Shown: positions 35,820 to 44,567, counted from the stretch's first letter. The stretch: 64,000 nucleotides of DNA from Betaproteobacteria bacterium (GCA_013298695.1 JAAFIS010000002.1:340935-404934), one strand, 5' to 3'. Numbers and translations are program-made. The notes: generated from the letters alone by a model not told the origin.

Positions 35820-35890
35820 AAACACTCCGGCAAGAAGCCATTACACTTTGCGGACTTCTTCCACTACATCGCGCGTATAGCTTCGAAGAC

Positions 35891-36529
35891 ATGCTTAAAA
35901 CAAAAGTTGGCTTAGTGGACGACCACGTGATTGTTCGATCGGGGCTCAAGGCGCTGCTCGAGCTCAACGCAGATATTGAAATTGCGGGTGAAGCTGCTAA
36001 CGCGCGAGAAGCACTAGATCTTGTGCGCAATACGCCGCTCGATGTGTTGGTTATGGATCTATCCATGCCTGGCCAGACCGGCATTGACGTCCTGGGATCG
36101 ATCCTGGCGCGCGCGCCAGAGCTCGCGGTGCTGGTGTTGAGCAGCTATCCCGCAGAACACTACGCAGTAAGCTTGATTCGCCAGGGCGCGATGGGTTATC
36201 TGAACAAACAATGTGAGCCTGAAGAAATTGTTACGGCGATCCGAAAGCTCGCCAACAAAACGCGTTATATCAGCGCGGAGGTCGCCGATCTCTTGGCGTT
36301 GCAGTTGAATAAATCGCAGACCGCGCGGCCGCATGAGCTGTTGTCGGAACGTGAGTTTCAAGTGTTTCTGCGGCTAGCGAAGGGCGAAACGGTCACCGAT
36401 ATCAGCACCGCGCTTTCGCTGAGCTCGAAAACGGTCAGCACTTACCGCTCACGAATCATGGAGAAAATGACGTTGAACTCAAACAGCGATTTAACGTATT
36501 ACGCATTGAAAGCCGGCCTTCTAGATTAA
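35891..36529 (+). CDS. LuxR/NarL-family response regulator
   Basis: 212 residues. Receiver domain with Asp56 in LDVLVMDLSMPGQTGIDVLG, conserved acidic pair DDH near residue 10 and Lys in LIRQGAMGYLNKQCEPEE. C-terminal GerE helix-turn-helix: LSEREFQVFLRLAKGETVTD and LSLSSKTVSTYRSRIMEKM. Binds DNA after phosphorylation by the divergent CHASE3 kinase. Confidence 0.95.
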   Translation: MLKTKVGLVDDHVIVRSGLKALLELNADIEIAGEAANAREALDLVRNTPLDVLVMDLSMPGQTGIDVLGSILARAPELAVLVLSSYPAEHYAVSLIRQGAMGYLNKQCEPEEIVTAIRKLANKTRYISAEVADLLALQLNKSQTARPHELLSEREFQVFLRLAKGETVTDISTALSLSSKTVSTYRSRIMEKMTLNSNSDLTYYALKAGLLD

Positions 36530-36580
36530 CAACGCTCGCGGCGCTGCTGCGATTTAGGAGCGGACACGCTGCGTGACCCA

Positions 36581-36940
36581 TCACGCCGCAGCGACGTAGT
36601 CGAAAAAATTCTCCAACTCATTTGATTTGTCGAAAACACGATCGGCGCCTAATCGCAAACAGATTTTGCGCACCTCCGCTGTTGCGTAATTCGTAAGCAC
36701 AACGATTGAACCTTTACCGCGCAAAGGGGCAATCTCTTTCAAGACGTTGATCCCGGTACCTTGCTTTAATCGAATGTCGATCACGGCAAGATCCCATTGC
36801 GACGCGTGCGTACGTACCCATTCGATCGCATCGCGCTCCGTTTCCACGAATGCCACAACCTCACCTCGCGTCAGTTCGCCCAGCGTTGCAATCAAATTTT
36901 CCCGAATCACCGGGCTATCCTCGACTAGAAAAATCCTCAT
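36581..36940 (-). CDS. Stand-alone receiver-domain protein
   Basis: 119 residues, receiver domain only. Phospho-acceptor Asp55 in WDLAVIDIRLKQGTGINVLK, acidic VEDSP near the start, and Thr/Lys positions in IVVLTNYATAEVRK. No output domain, so it acts by protein contact (as CheY does) or as a phosphate sink. Faces the LuxR-type regulator tail to tail and probably shares the neighbouring kinase. Confidence 0.92.
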   Translation of the reverse strand: MRIFLVEDSPVIRENLIATLGELTRGEVVAFVETERDAIEWVRTHASQWDLAVIDIRLKQGTGINVLKEIAPLRGKGSIVVLTNYATAEVRKICLRLGADRVFDKSNELENFFDYVAAA

Positions 36941-37080
36941 TCTCGCTACCGCTTATCGTTATCAATCGACCCGCCGTGACCATAAGATTAATACACGTTT
37001 GAGACGAAAAAAAGCGGCGAATACTGACCTTCTGTAAGCCTTGTCCTACAAACCAGTTGGCGGAGACTTGAAACAATTTG

Positions 37081-37467
37081 TTACTGCAGATCAAAAAGCT
37101 CTTTTCGGCCTAGCACAGCTGTTATCGCTCGCTCAGGCGACGACGTTGCGATCGCGCTTATCTCACCAATAATGCCGGCTTCACAAAACCCTGCAGAAAA
37201 GCTTTGCACATGGCGATTTGCGATGGCGGGCGAAGGTAGCATCTTGATAGTTCGATGCGCATCATCTGCAACGATCCGCGCGACAAGCGTGTGGAGAGCG
37301 TCAAAATCCCCCTCCAGATACTGGAGAAAACATTCGCCGTCAAAAAGCAAGAATCCTGTAATGTCGTTTGACCCATTTCGCGCGCGGGCGACGCTAAAGA
37401 TTCGGGCGACGCGAGAACTAGTGGCTTGCGGCGTCGCCGTACTCACGTAAAAGACGCGATCAATCAT
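37081..37467 (-). CDS. Short BLUF-domain blue-light photoreceptor
   Basis: 128 residues from ATG 37467 (MIDRVFYVST); an upstream in-frame start at 37572 would add 35 residues with no BLUF match. Tyr7, Asn31 and Gln49 are spaced 24 and 18 residues apart, exactly the flavin hydrogen-bond triad of AppA (Tyr21/Asn45/Gln63). Blocks NDITGFLLFDGECFLQYLEG and VARIVADDAHRTIKML fit the family. No enzyme domain is attached, so output is by protein contact. It is divergent from the Crp/Fnr gene across a 139-bp gap. Confidence 0.92.
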   Translation of the reverse strand: MIDRVFYVSTATPQATSSRVARIFSVARARNGSNDITGFLLFDGECFLQYLEGDFDALHTLVARIVADDAHRTIKMLPSPAIANRHVQSFSAGFCEAGIIGEISAIATSSPERAITAVLGRKELFDLQ

Positions 37468-37606
37468 CGTAAATTCAATGAGACAAAACCAAAAGTCTAG
37501 AGTGAGCCCTTGATATACGCTACGTGAAATGACATAGGAAAACAAGCGGCTCGCGCCCTTGTGCGCGCGCAATCGTTAATCGTTTTGGACACACTGCGGC
37601 ACAGAT

Positions 37607-38335
37607 ATGACCCACCCTTGCGACACATGCCGACTCAGAAATTCGGGGGCTTTCAGGCCCGCCAGCGCCGAAGAAATTGATTTCATCGCGCAACGGCGGT
37701 CCACTTTGGTAACCGCTGACTCGGGCGCGCGCATCGTAGAAGAAGGCTCCAGCGGCAATCCATTGCAAACGATCTACAGCGGTTGGGCGTTTCGCTTCAA
37801 AAGCCTCCCCAACGGGCGAAGACAAATTCTTAATTTCCTTTTACCCGGCGATTTAGTTGGGCTACAAGAGGAATTCACGGACCAGTCGAGTTATGGGGTG
37901 GAAGCGCTTACGCCCATAGAATTGTGCGTTTTCAAAGACGATACCGTATGGGAGACAATGACTCGACATCCACGTCTAGGTTACGGATTAACGTGGATCA
38001 CCGCGCGCGATGAAATACATCTAGACGCAAATTTATTGACCACGGGGCAGCGCACCGCGGTCGAGCGCATTGCGATGCTGCTGATTCATCTGTATCGCCG
38101 CAGCGCAGTGCTCGGGCTCAATGAAAACGGCGTCGCGCCGTTCCCGCTAAATCAAAGCCACATCGCGGATGCGCTCGGCCTCTCGCTTGTTCACACGAAC
38201 AAATCGCTTCGTCGCTTACGTGCAATCGGCATGTTTACGATTTCCAATCAAACGCTGCGCCTTGACAACGTATCCGCTCTTGAGAGGATCGCGGAATACT
38301 ACGATCGTCCGCAGCGCAAATTGCCTCTGCTGTAG
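37607..38335 (+). CDS. Crp/Fnr-family transcription regulator
   Basis: 242 residues. Cyclic-nucleotide-binding-fold N-domain (about 20-135) with FRFKSLPNGRRQILNFLLPG, dimer helix, and a winged helix-turn-helix with NQSHIADALGLSLVHTNKSL. Three Cys (C5, C8, C107) are present; four are needed for an FNR-type [4Fe-4S] cluster, so oxygen sensing by that mechanism is unlikely. Divergent from the BLUF gene, with shared regulatory DNA between them. Confidence 0.93.
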   Translation: MTHPCDTCRLRNSGAFRPASAEEIDFIAQRRSTLVTADSGARIVEEGSSGNPLQTIYSGWAFRFKSLPNGRRQILNFLLPGDLVGLQEEFTDQSSYGVEALTPIELCVFKDDTVWETMTRHPRLGYGLTWITARDEIHLDANLLTTGQRTAVERIAMLLIHLYRRSAVLGLNENGVAPFPLNQSHIADALGLSLVHTNKSLRRLRAIGMFTISNQTLRLDNVSALERIAEYYDRPQRKLPLL

Positions 38336-38472
38336 TCACTCTCCTACGCGGCCTCGCGTGGATTGCCCATAGTCAACGTAGCGATGCTTTTCTAAGATTC
38401 ATTCAGTCGAATCGAACTCCTCCTCGAGTTATCAAGATCGACTTGTTTGACACCAACTTAGGAGCCACAGCA

Positions 38473-38694
38473 ATGAACAAAGAGCAAATCTCAGGCAACT
38501 GGAAACAGTTCAAAGGAAAAATTCAGGAACAGTGGGGCAAGCTCACGGACGACGACCTCGACGTAATTGCTGGCAAGCGCACGCAATTTGTCGGCCGTTT
38601 GCAAGAGCGCAGCGGCATCGCCAAAGAAGAAGCTGAAAAGCAGCTCACGGATTGGGAATCCCGCAACAAGGATTTCATGTGGGACGAAAAGTAA
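38473..38694 (+). CDS. CsbD-family stress protein
   Basis: 73 residues from ATG 38473 (MNKEQISGNWKQFKGKIQEQ), preceded by AGGAG nine bases upstream; a start ten codons earlier lacks a site. The sequence is a textbook CsbD (general-stress) protein, small, hydrophilic and helical, with WGKLTDDDLDVIAGKRTQFV. Ends at a strong terminator. Molecular role not known. Confidence 0.95.
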   Translation: MNKEQISGNWKQFKGKIQEQWGKLTDDDLDVIAGKRTQFVGRLQERSGIAKEEAEKQLTDWESRNKDFMWDEK

Positions 38695-38740
38695 GCTAAA
38701 AATTGCGCCGCGTCACCGCGGCGTAGTCTGAGCGACTTCG

Positions 38741-38789
38741 CGCGCCGCACTTGTTTCCGCACTACGCGGAAGAAAGTGCGGCGCGTTTT
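38741..38789 (+). terminator. Intrinsic terminator of csbD, overlapping the next gene's 3' end
   Basis: Outer arms CGCGCCGCACTT (38741-38752) and AAGTGCGGCGCG (38774-38785) plus an inner stem TTTCCGC/CGCGGAA, followed by TTTT on the plus strand. The right half lies inside the last codons of the convergent TAXI gene, whose stop codon is at 38762-38764 within the loop. Confidence 0.85.
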
Positions 38790-40096
38790 CGTTCGATGCG
38801 TACACGAACAAGATCAATGTGATCGCGAATTCCGAACTGATCATTGCTGTAGTTATTTGGAATTTTTATCCGGCTCACCAGCGCGTCAATTTCGTCGAGT
38901 TCCCGTGCGGCTTCGACCAGTGAAGAGCTCTCCGTTGCGCCGCGAACGCTCGCATCAATCCGTTTCACGTCTTTGTAGAACGCGAACAATTTGTTGCGCA
39001 CCTGCATCCCGATCAGCTTCGGAATCCAGTCGGATAGAGAAAAAAGAATTGCAAGCAGCGGGATTAAAAATACAACTGCCCGCGACACAAAGTTTGCGAC
39101 TTTAAACGGCAAGTACCGATACAAAAGCGGAGTTCCTTCTTTCAAAAAACGTTCCGCATCTGAAGAGAGTAAAAAATCCTGGGCATAGGCAAAGGTTGGA
39201 AATTCGTTGGCCTTCGCAGTGGCACTTGCCCCGCTGTGTACGCGCTTGGCTGCGCGCATGAGCAGAAAAGTCACACCAGGATGTAGGTCTTCGCGAGCCA
39301 CCAAGCTCGACGTGGTTGCAACGGTGCGCACCGCTTGCGACGGAATTCGCAGCGACAGGTCGATCACTCCCGGTGGAAGCGTAATCGCTGTCAACTGAGA
39401 AAGGCGACGCATGTACGCCTCGGCATATTCGAGATCTGCGATGCGCAGCTTGTCGTCGCGGAATAGCGATTGGATGAGCGGCGCGTCTACGCTTCCAACG
39501 AAAATCGCAGCGTCGACCGAACCGTTTCGCAGTGCGGCTGCGGCGTCTTCTCCGCCGACATCCACGGTCAACGTACGACTGCTTTGAGGAAGATCATGCA
39601 GTGCAAGTAAATTCACCGCGAGAGCGCGTGTTCCACTACCTTGCGCTCCGATTGCAACCTTTTTTTCACGCAAATCGCCAAGTGAAGTTAGCGGCGCGAC
39701 GAACGAGGTGGGGCGATAGAACAACAGCACAGGTTCATAGAAAAAACTGCCGAGCGATTCAAGCGGTTTCTTCTCCGCGTCTTCACGAGCAATAAGCCCG
39801 TTCTGCACAAACGCAATGTCGACACCTGATTTTTCATCGATGAGCCGCGCAAGATTTTCCGTGGCGCCTCTTGACGGCCGAAGCGTGAGCTTAATTCCCT
39901 CTTCGGCAAGCGCCGCTTGGTAGCGAGCCGCGTATGCGTCGTACGCGCCACCGACAGCGCCCGTAGACATCACCACTTCGCTCGGCACGCCCGGGCGCGC
40001 GTATCTGTACGCGAGCGAAAAACCGACGACGAGCGCGACGGCGACGATGAGCGTCGACCATTTATGTTCTGACAGAAACTGATTGCTCATACTCAA
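38762..40096 (-). CDS. TAXI-family solute-binding protein with membrane anchors
   Basis: 444 residues. N-terminal membrane helix (about 14-31), then a TAXI (TRAP-associated extracytoplasmic immunogenic) binding domain: STGAVGGAYDAYAARYQAAL, DIAFVQNGLIAREDA, VAIGAQGSGTRALAVNLLAL. After about residue 330 the chain continues with another membrane segment (FVSRAVVFLIPLLAILFSLS) and a cytoplasmic helical tail, so both ends are anchored. No TRAP permease gene is nearby. Could sense a solute rather than deliver it. Its C-terminal codons overlap the csbD terminator. Confidence 0.85.
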   Translation of the reverse strand: MSMSNQFLSEHKWSTLIVAVALVVGFSLAYRYARPGVPSEVVMSTGAVGGAYDAYAARYQAALAEEGIKLTLRPSRGATENLARLIDEKSGVDIAFVQNGLIAREDAEKKPLESLGSFFYEPVLLFYRPTSFVAPLTSLGDLREKKVAIGAQGSGTRALAVNLLALHDLPQSSRTLTVDVGGEDAAAALRNGSVDAAIFVGSVDAPLIQSLFRDDKLRIADLEYAEAYMRRLSQLTAITLPPGVIDLSLRIPSQAVRTVATTSSLVAREDLHPGVTFLLMRAAKRVHSGASATAKANEFPTFAYAQDFLLSSDAERFLKEGTPLLYRYLPFKVANFVSRAVVFLIPLLAILFSLSDWIPKLIGMQVRNKLFAFYKDVKRIDASVRGATESSSLVEAARELDEIDALVSRIKIPNNYSNDQFGIRDHIDLVRVRIERKRAALSSA

Positions 40097-40201
40097 CGAC
40101 GCTCACACGTTTTCTAGAAGTTGCAGCCGAAGCGATTAGGAAGCGCTCTCCACTCGGCTATTTCACCACGTGCACTTCCAGCATTACGAAAGCGATCTGC
40201 C

Positions 40202-40230
40202 AAAAAAAGGTCGACCTCGCGGTCGACCTT
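40202..40230 (-). terminator. Intrinsic terminator after the BON-OmpA gene
   Basis: Perfect 10-bp arms AAGGTCGACC and GGTCGACCTT with a TCGC loop. On the minus strand the stem is followed by seven T. It lies 37 bp past the OmpA-like stop. Confidence 0.9.
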
Positions 40231-40266
40231 GTTACGAGTGCTACAACGCGCTTACAGCCGCGGCAG

Positions 40267-41052
40267 TCACTCGATAGAGAGCTCTACGCGCCGAGCCTCA
40301 GCGAGATCACCGCTTCCAGTCGTTTCGACGGGTTTTTGCATCACGATGCGCGCTTCATCGACTCCGGCAGCGCGCAGTATCTCTCGCACCGACTTCGCTC
40401 GATTTTTCGCGAGCTCTTCGTTCGCCGCTTTGTCACCCCGTGGATCGTGGAAACCCGAGATCACGCCCCTCGACGCGGGATTGGCTTTGAGATAGGTGAT
40501 GATGACGCCCAGCGAATCGCGGTCCTTCGCATCGACATCCGTTTTCGCGGTTTCGAAGTAGACCTTCACCGCAGGCGGTTTCGGACCACTTGCAGCGGTG
40601 GCGGATGGTGCGTTAACGACAATTTTATTGTCGATGGTGACGCCTGGACCGTAGATCGATGTTGCCCAATCGCCGCGCGCTTTTTTCTCGTCTTCGCTGA
40701 ACACCGTTCCCGTAAGCACGATTCTTGAAGATGCGCTTTTATCAATGGTGAGTTGATCGATCACGTTGCCCGCACCGTACTTCGCGATGGCAGCGTCGGC
40801 GATGGCTTTCTTAGTCGCAGCGTCTTTGACGGCACCGGTCAAAGTGATCTTGCCATCGGTGCTCCAGATCGCGCCTCCTGCAGACGCGGCAACGGAGGCA
40901 AGTGGAGTGCTGCTACAGCAACCGGGCACCGAGAGAGAGTTGTGTTTCATCCAGAACCCAATCACCGCAATCGCAAGCAGGATCGCGATAACCAAGTTCC
41001 ACAGATCGTAAGCACGCCAGTTGTCAGCCGAGCGCAGAGAGATTCGAGACAT
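40267..41052 (-). CDS. BON/OmpA-domain membrane protein
   Basis: 261 residues. N-terminal membrane helix (about 17-35, LWNLVIAILLAIAVIGFWM), then a BON-like repeat region (about 60-150) with GKITLTGAVKDAATKKAIAD and RIVLTGTVFSEDEKKARGDW. A C-terminal OmpA peptidoglycan-binding domain (about 162-261) carries VYFETAKTDVDAKDRDSLGV and the DPRGDKAANEELAKNRAKSV signature with conserved Asp and Arg. Tethers the inner membrane to peptidoglycan. Follows the helix-hairpin-helix gene by 25 bp; ends at a terminator. Confidence 0.9.
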   Translation of the reverse strand: MSRISLRSADNWRAYDLWNLVIAILLAIAVIGFWMKHNSLSVPGCCSSTPLASVAASAGGAIWSTDGKITLTGAVKDAATKKAIADAAIAKYGAGNVIDQLTIDKSASSRIVLTGTVFSEDEKKARGDWATSIYGPGVTIDNKIVVNAPSATAASGPKPPAVKVYFETAKTDVDAKDRDSLGVIITYLKANPASRGVISGFHDPRGDKAANEELAKNRAKSVREILRAAGVDEARIVMQKPVETTGSGDLAEARRVELSIE

Positions 41053-41077
41053 AGTGTTCTCCTTAGTTCTGCAGCGC

Positions 41078-41587
41078 TTACGCGTCGCTGTTTTTCAAAG
41101 AGACACCAGCGACCAGCTCGTCTTGGAGCTTCTTAAGCGTTGCCCACGAACCATCTGCGCACAATCGCGCTTGTTCACCCCAGCTTTCGGGATTCGCAAG
41201 TTTGAAATTCGGCCCCGCAGCGTCGAGTATTTTTGAAATCGATGCGATATCCATGGATCCCAATTGGCTGAAAGTGTGCACGCTGGCGGCATGAAGCACT
41301 TCGTTAATTTTTGGGCCGATACCTTCGATGATTTCGAAGTTGTCGTAACCGTTTGGACTTTTGATTTTGGTGAATCCATAAGCCGACGCAGCTGCCGCCA
41401 ATGCTGTCGCCGTTGGCGTGCTGGAGACAGGCGGAGTTGCGGGCGCAGGAGACGGTGAAGGCGCGTAAGCCATCGCGGATGCCGAACCACCTGCCGAACC
41501 GCCGCGGCGGAAGAACTTGTCGAACAGCCAATTCAGCAACCATCCAAGAAATAGACCGAACAGAAACAAACCCAAGCAGCATTCCAT
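41078..41587 (-). CDS. Membrane-anchored helix-hairpin-helix protein
   Basis: 169 residues from ATG 41587, chosen because GAGGAG lies eight bases upstream; the frame is open further up but without family match. One N-terminal membrane helix (MECCLGLFLFGLFLGWLLNW), a Gly/Ser/Pro-rich linker, then a helix-hairpin-helix-type domain: FEIIEGIGPKINEVLHAASV and SISKILDAAGPNFKLANPES. The second half matches the small domain often found beside OmpA/BON proteins. Operon partner of the BON-OmpA gene. DNA binding is possible but unproven. Confidence 0.82.
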   Translation of the reverse strand: MECCLGLFLFGLFLGWLLNWLFDKFFRRGGSAGGSASAMAYAPSPSPAPATPPVSSTPTATALAAAASAYGFTKIKSPNGYDNFEIIEGIGPKINEVLHAASVHTFSQLGSMDIASISKILDAAGPNFKLANPESWGEQARLCADGSWATLKKLQDELVAGVSLKNSDA

Positions 41588-41908
41588 TTTTTGACTCCTC
41601 GTCAATACATTCGTTGTTTGCGCCGCACTTAGTTCAGCCCCAGCTTTATCGCTGTTTTGAGCAACCCCTCGTTTCGTAGGGCGAATGTCGTCGATTGCAA
41701 TGGAGCCGTCAATGAAGCGCCCGAAACGTGACGAAAAATCTGAGTCGTCAGCCTGCGTTTTGCCGTAACTACGGACTGCAAGCACGCAAACGAACGCATC
41801 GGTTGGGCGTCATTTTTTATTGGGCGAGCGTGTCGGCAAAACTATTTCTCGAGTTACCCGCTTTCTTGAATTTAGCCCGCGTTCAATCGCCAATGTTGGA
41901 CTTAGCTG
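41588..41908. other. Non-coding gap without recognised features
   Basis: A 321-bp gap between the end of hemW and the start of the HHH gene. It contains two TTGGGCG words 19 bases apart near 41803-41825, of which the second has an AT-rich left flank like half of the dispersed palindrome, but no partner at 66 bp. A 69-codon ORF is possible but has no ribosome site or family resemblance. Confidence 0.5.
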
Positions 41909-43093
41909 CTACAGAAAAACTTCAAGCGCTTGGTTGAGAAACTGCCGGCCTAGCGGGGTAGGCTTCACGCGTAAGTGATCGCGCTCGATCAGCCTTTTCG
42001 CTTCGCATTCGTTAAGCGCGCGATTCACCAACGCAATAGAGAAACCCGTGCGCTCCTCAAATTCGCGAATCGCGAAACCTTCGTTGAGTCGCAATGCGTT
42101 CAACATAAACTCAAAACCCACTTCATTGCGCGCAACGATTCGACGCTCGTGCACGGCGTCGCCTCGAATCGCGCGCTGCATGTATTCTCGCGGCTGCTTT
42201 ACTCGCTCGGTGCGCACAATGCGTGGCGGCTCGGTGGGCGAACCCGGCATTGAAAGCTTACCGTGCGCGCCCGCGCCGATGCCAACGTAGTCGCCAAACT
42301 TCCAGTAGTTCATGTTGTGCTGGCATTCACGTTGAGGCTTCGCGTAGGCTGACGTTTCGTAGTGAACATAGCCCGCTGCTTCCAGAAATGCTTCCACGCG
42401 CAGTTGCATGTCAGCGGCCATATCGTGATCGGGCAACGGCGGCGGCTTTTTCGCAAATACCGTATTCGGCTCCATCGTCAATTGATAGAACGAGAGATGC
42501 GGCGTATTGAACGACAGCGCGGTTTCTACGTCGCGTTCGCACTCGGCCATCGTTTGCGGTTCAGTGCCTGTGTGCGAAGCGGGCAACGCAAACATCACAT
42601 CCAAATTCACGTTGCCAATCGTTGCCAGACCAATTTCAATCGCACGCCTTGCTTCTGCGGAATCATGTACGCGACCGAGCGCTTTCAAATGTGCATCGTT
42701 GAAACTTTGAATGCCAATCGAGAGACGATTAATACCCACCGATTTGTAGTCGGCGAATTTTTGCGCCTCAAACGTTCCCGGATTCGCCTCCAACGTGATC
42801 TCTGCTTGTGGAGAAAGCCGTGTGCGCGCACGAACGCCCGCGATGATTTCGCCAATCGCGTCCGCCGAGAAAAGACTCGGCGTCCCGCCACCGAAAAACA
42901 CCGTGTGAATCGTACGCCCCCAAAAATTCGGCAACTCTGATTCAAGATCACTCATTAACGCATTGATGTACTCGCGCTCTTGTACCGCGCCTTCATGTGA
43001 ATTGAAATCGCAATACGGACACTTGCGGATACACCACGGAATGTGGATGTAGAGCGAGAGGGGCGGCAGCGAGGTGAATTGAGGGGAGAGCAA
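41909..43093 (-). CDS. hemW: Radical SAM heme chaperone HemW
   Basis: 394 residues. The [4Fe-4S] cluster motif C-x3-C-x2-C is CIRKCPYCDF in YIHIPWCIRKCPYCDFNSH. It also has TVFFGGGTPSLFSADAIGEI, NRLSIGIQSFNDAHLKALGR and the C-terminal HemN domain (EVGFEFMLNALRLNEGFAIR). HemW carries heme to respiratory enzymes; older annotations call it coproporphyrinogen oxidase-like. A REP-like repeat follows at its 5' side in the gap to yceH. Confidence 0.96.
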   Translation of the reverse strand: MLSPQFTSLPPLSLYIHIPWCIRKCPYCDFNSHEGAVQEREYINALMSDLESELPNFWGRTIHTVFFGGGTPSLFSADAIGEIIAGVRARTRLSPQAEITLEANPGTFEAQKFADYKSVGINRLSIGIQSFNDAHLKALGRVHDSAEARRAIEIGLATIGNVNLDVMFALPASHTGTEPQTMAECERDVETALSFNTPHLSFYQLTMEPNTVFAKKPPPLPDHDMAADMQLRVEAFLEAAGYVHYETSAYAKPQRECQHNMNYWKFGDYVGIGAGAHGKLSMPGSPTEPPRIVRTERVKQPREYMQRAIRGDAVHERRIVARNEVGFEFMLNALRLNEGFAIREFEERTGFSIALVNRALNECEAKRLIERDHLRVKPTPLGRQFLNQALEVFL

Positions 43094-43142
43094 TTTTGGA
43101 TTGGTTTATCTTGACGAAGATCGCGCTGATTTCGACCAAATT

Positions 43143-43211
43143 GTAGGCGCGTCCCCGCGAAAGCGGGGATCAACCGCGCTCAGCGCGAAAGCGCGGTCAA
43201 GCCCGCGCCTA
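43143..43211. repeat. REP-like inverted repeat 1 (hemW-yceH gap)
   Basis: Outer arms TAGGCGCG (43144-43151) and CGCGCCTA (43204-43211). Inside are two further hairpins, CCCCGC-GAAA-GCGGGG and ACCGCGC...GCGCGGT. The right half, GCGCGGTCAAGCCCGCGCCTA, is nearly identical to the right arm of the next repeat at 43946. Confidence 0.85.
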
Positions 43212-43240
43212 TAAATAAACCGCTTACTCCCCAACGTTTA

Positions 43241-43882
43241 TCAACCGCCCAATTGAACGCGCAACGCTGCAAGCGTTTCTTCCAACTCCGCAACCTTTGC
43301 CTCCAACGAACTCACGCGCTCCGAAAGTTGAGTCTCGCGTTCAACCTTCGACGGCGGCAGAACATTCGCCGCCGCGTCAGGAATTTCGCCGCCAAACAAC
43401 ATGTGTTGCCACTTCGCGGCGCGCGCACCCGCTTCGCGCGGCAACTGCACTACGAGCGGCGGCGTTAACTCGCCCATCGCTTTGAGCGTGTTTTCCACTT
43501 CTTGCAAATCGGTGAACGCATGCATGCGCTCCGCACGTGAACGCAATTCACCCGGCATTTGCGCCCCGCGTAACATGAGTTCGCAAAGTAACGCCGCCTC
43601 TGTGCGCTGCAAGCCAAGCCGCTCAACAAACGTTTCCGAATACTTCGGCACGCGCGTTGCCGCGCCCGTGTACAAACTGGTGAATCCGCGCTCACGCAAA
43701 CGCTCCACCGCGCCTGCGACTTCGCCCTCAGTGAGCGACGTTACCGGCGCGCGATTGTTCGATTGATTGCAGCCATTCACAAGGGAATTGATCGTTAATG
43801 GATACGTGTCCGGCACCGTGATTCGCTTTTCGATCATGGTGCCGATTACGCGGGCTTCGATGGGGTCAAGAACGGCTTGCAT
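43241..43882 (-). CDS. YceH family protein (DUF480)
   Basis: 213 residues from [20 protein letters not shown]; a start three codons earlier is possible. Two winged-helix domains are expected for DUF480, with [20 protein letters not shown] the strongest family block. A C-terminal coiled coil follows (about 180-213, [20 protein letters not shown]). Predicted cytoplasmic DNA- or protein-binding role; function not established. Confidence 0.9.
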   Translation of the reverse strand: MQAVLDPIEARVIGTMIEKRITVPDTYPLTINSLVNGCNQSNNRAPVTSLTEGEVAGAVERLRERGFTSLYTGAATRVPKYSETFVERLGLQRTEAALLCELMLRGAQMPGELRSRAERMHAFTDLQEVENTLKAMGELTPPLVVQLPREAGARAAKWQHMLFGGEIPDAAANVLPPSKVERETQLSERVSSLEAKVAELEETLAALRVQLGG

Positions 43883-43894
43883 AACGATCAACTT

Positions 43895-43967
43895 GTAGGC
43901 GCGGGCTTGACCGCGCTCGGGTGAATCACTCGCGGCTTGCGCGAAGCGCGGTCAAGCCCGCGCCTAC
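43895..43967. repeat. REP-like inverted repeat 2 (yceH-rdgB gap)
   Basis: Perfect 22-bp arms at 43895-43916 and 43946-43967 (left arm begins GTAGGCGCGGGCTTGACC) around a 29-bp loop. It fills almost the whole gap between the yceH start and rdgB stop. Confidence 0.92.
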
Positions 43968-43970
43968 TTC

Positions 43971-44567
43971 TCAACGATACCGCTCGTGTAGCGCGTCAAC
44001 GAGCTTCGCAAATGCACGCCCACGATGTGAACGCGCACCTTTTTTGTCAATCGGCATTTCTGCGCCCGTCAGTCCCAGTTCGGTGTCGAGGAAGTACGGA
44101 TCGTAGCCAAAGCCGCCCTCACCGCGCGGCGAATCGATGACTTCGCCATACCAACGTCCCTCTGCGATGATCGGCTCTGGATCGTCTTCACGGGTGACGA
44201 GCGCAAGCACGGCGGTGTAGTGCGCGCGACGATGGGTGACTCCTTGCAAATCACGAATCAATTTCGCATTGTTATCCGCATCACTTTTTTGTTCGCCTGC
44301 GTAGAAGGCAGAGTTCACACCGGGTGCGCCATTCAATGCGTCAACGCAAATGCCGGAATCATCGGCGAGCGCGGGAAGCCCCGTGTGTTTCGCTGCGTTG
44401 CGTGCTTTCGCAAGCGCGTTTTCGAGAAACGTGCAATGGGGTTCGGGCGCTTCGGGCACATTGAACGCGCTTTGTGCGATGACTTCGATGCCAAGTGGCG
44501 CGAGTAAGCGTTCGAATTCTTTAAGCTTCTTTAAGTTGCCGGTAGCGATGACGAGTTTTTTTACCAT
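43971..44567 (-). CDS. rdgB: XTP/dITP pyrophosphatase RdgB
   Basis: 198 residues. Substrate-binding start KKLVIATGNLKKLKEFERLL, ALADDSGICVDALNGAPGVN with its catalytic Asp, and FGYDPYFLDTELGLTGAEM near the C-terminus with SHRGRAFAKL. Removes XTP, ITP and dITP from the nucleotide pool. Lies downstream of rph in the same orientation, a common pairing. Confidence 0.97.
   Translation of the reverse strand: MVKKLVIATGNLKKLKEFERLLAPLGIEVIAQSAFNVPEAPEPHCTFLENALAKARNAAKHTGLPALADDSGICVDALNGAPGVNSAFYAGEQKSDADNNAKLIRDLQGVTHRRAHYTAVLALVTREDDPEPIIAEGRWYGEVIDSPRGEGGFGYDPYFLDTELGLTGAEMPIDKKGARSHRGRAFAKLVDALHERYR

Noticed and set aside
41803-41830. Extra copy of the dispersed palindrome
   Set aside because: Only the right half (TTTTATTGGGCG) is present and nothing matching lies 66 bp away.
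41728-41937. 69-residue plus-strand ORF in the hemW/HHH gap
   Set aside because: Overlaps hemW's 3' end, no ribosome site, no resemblance to known proteins.
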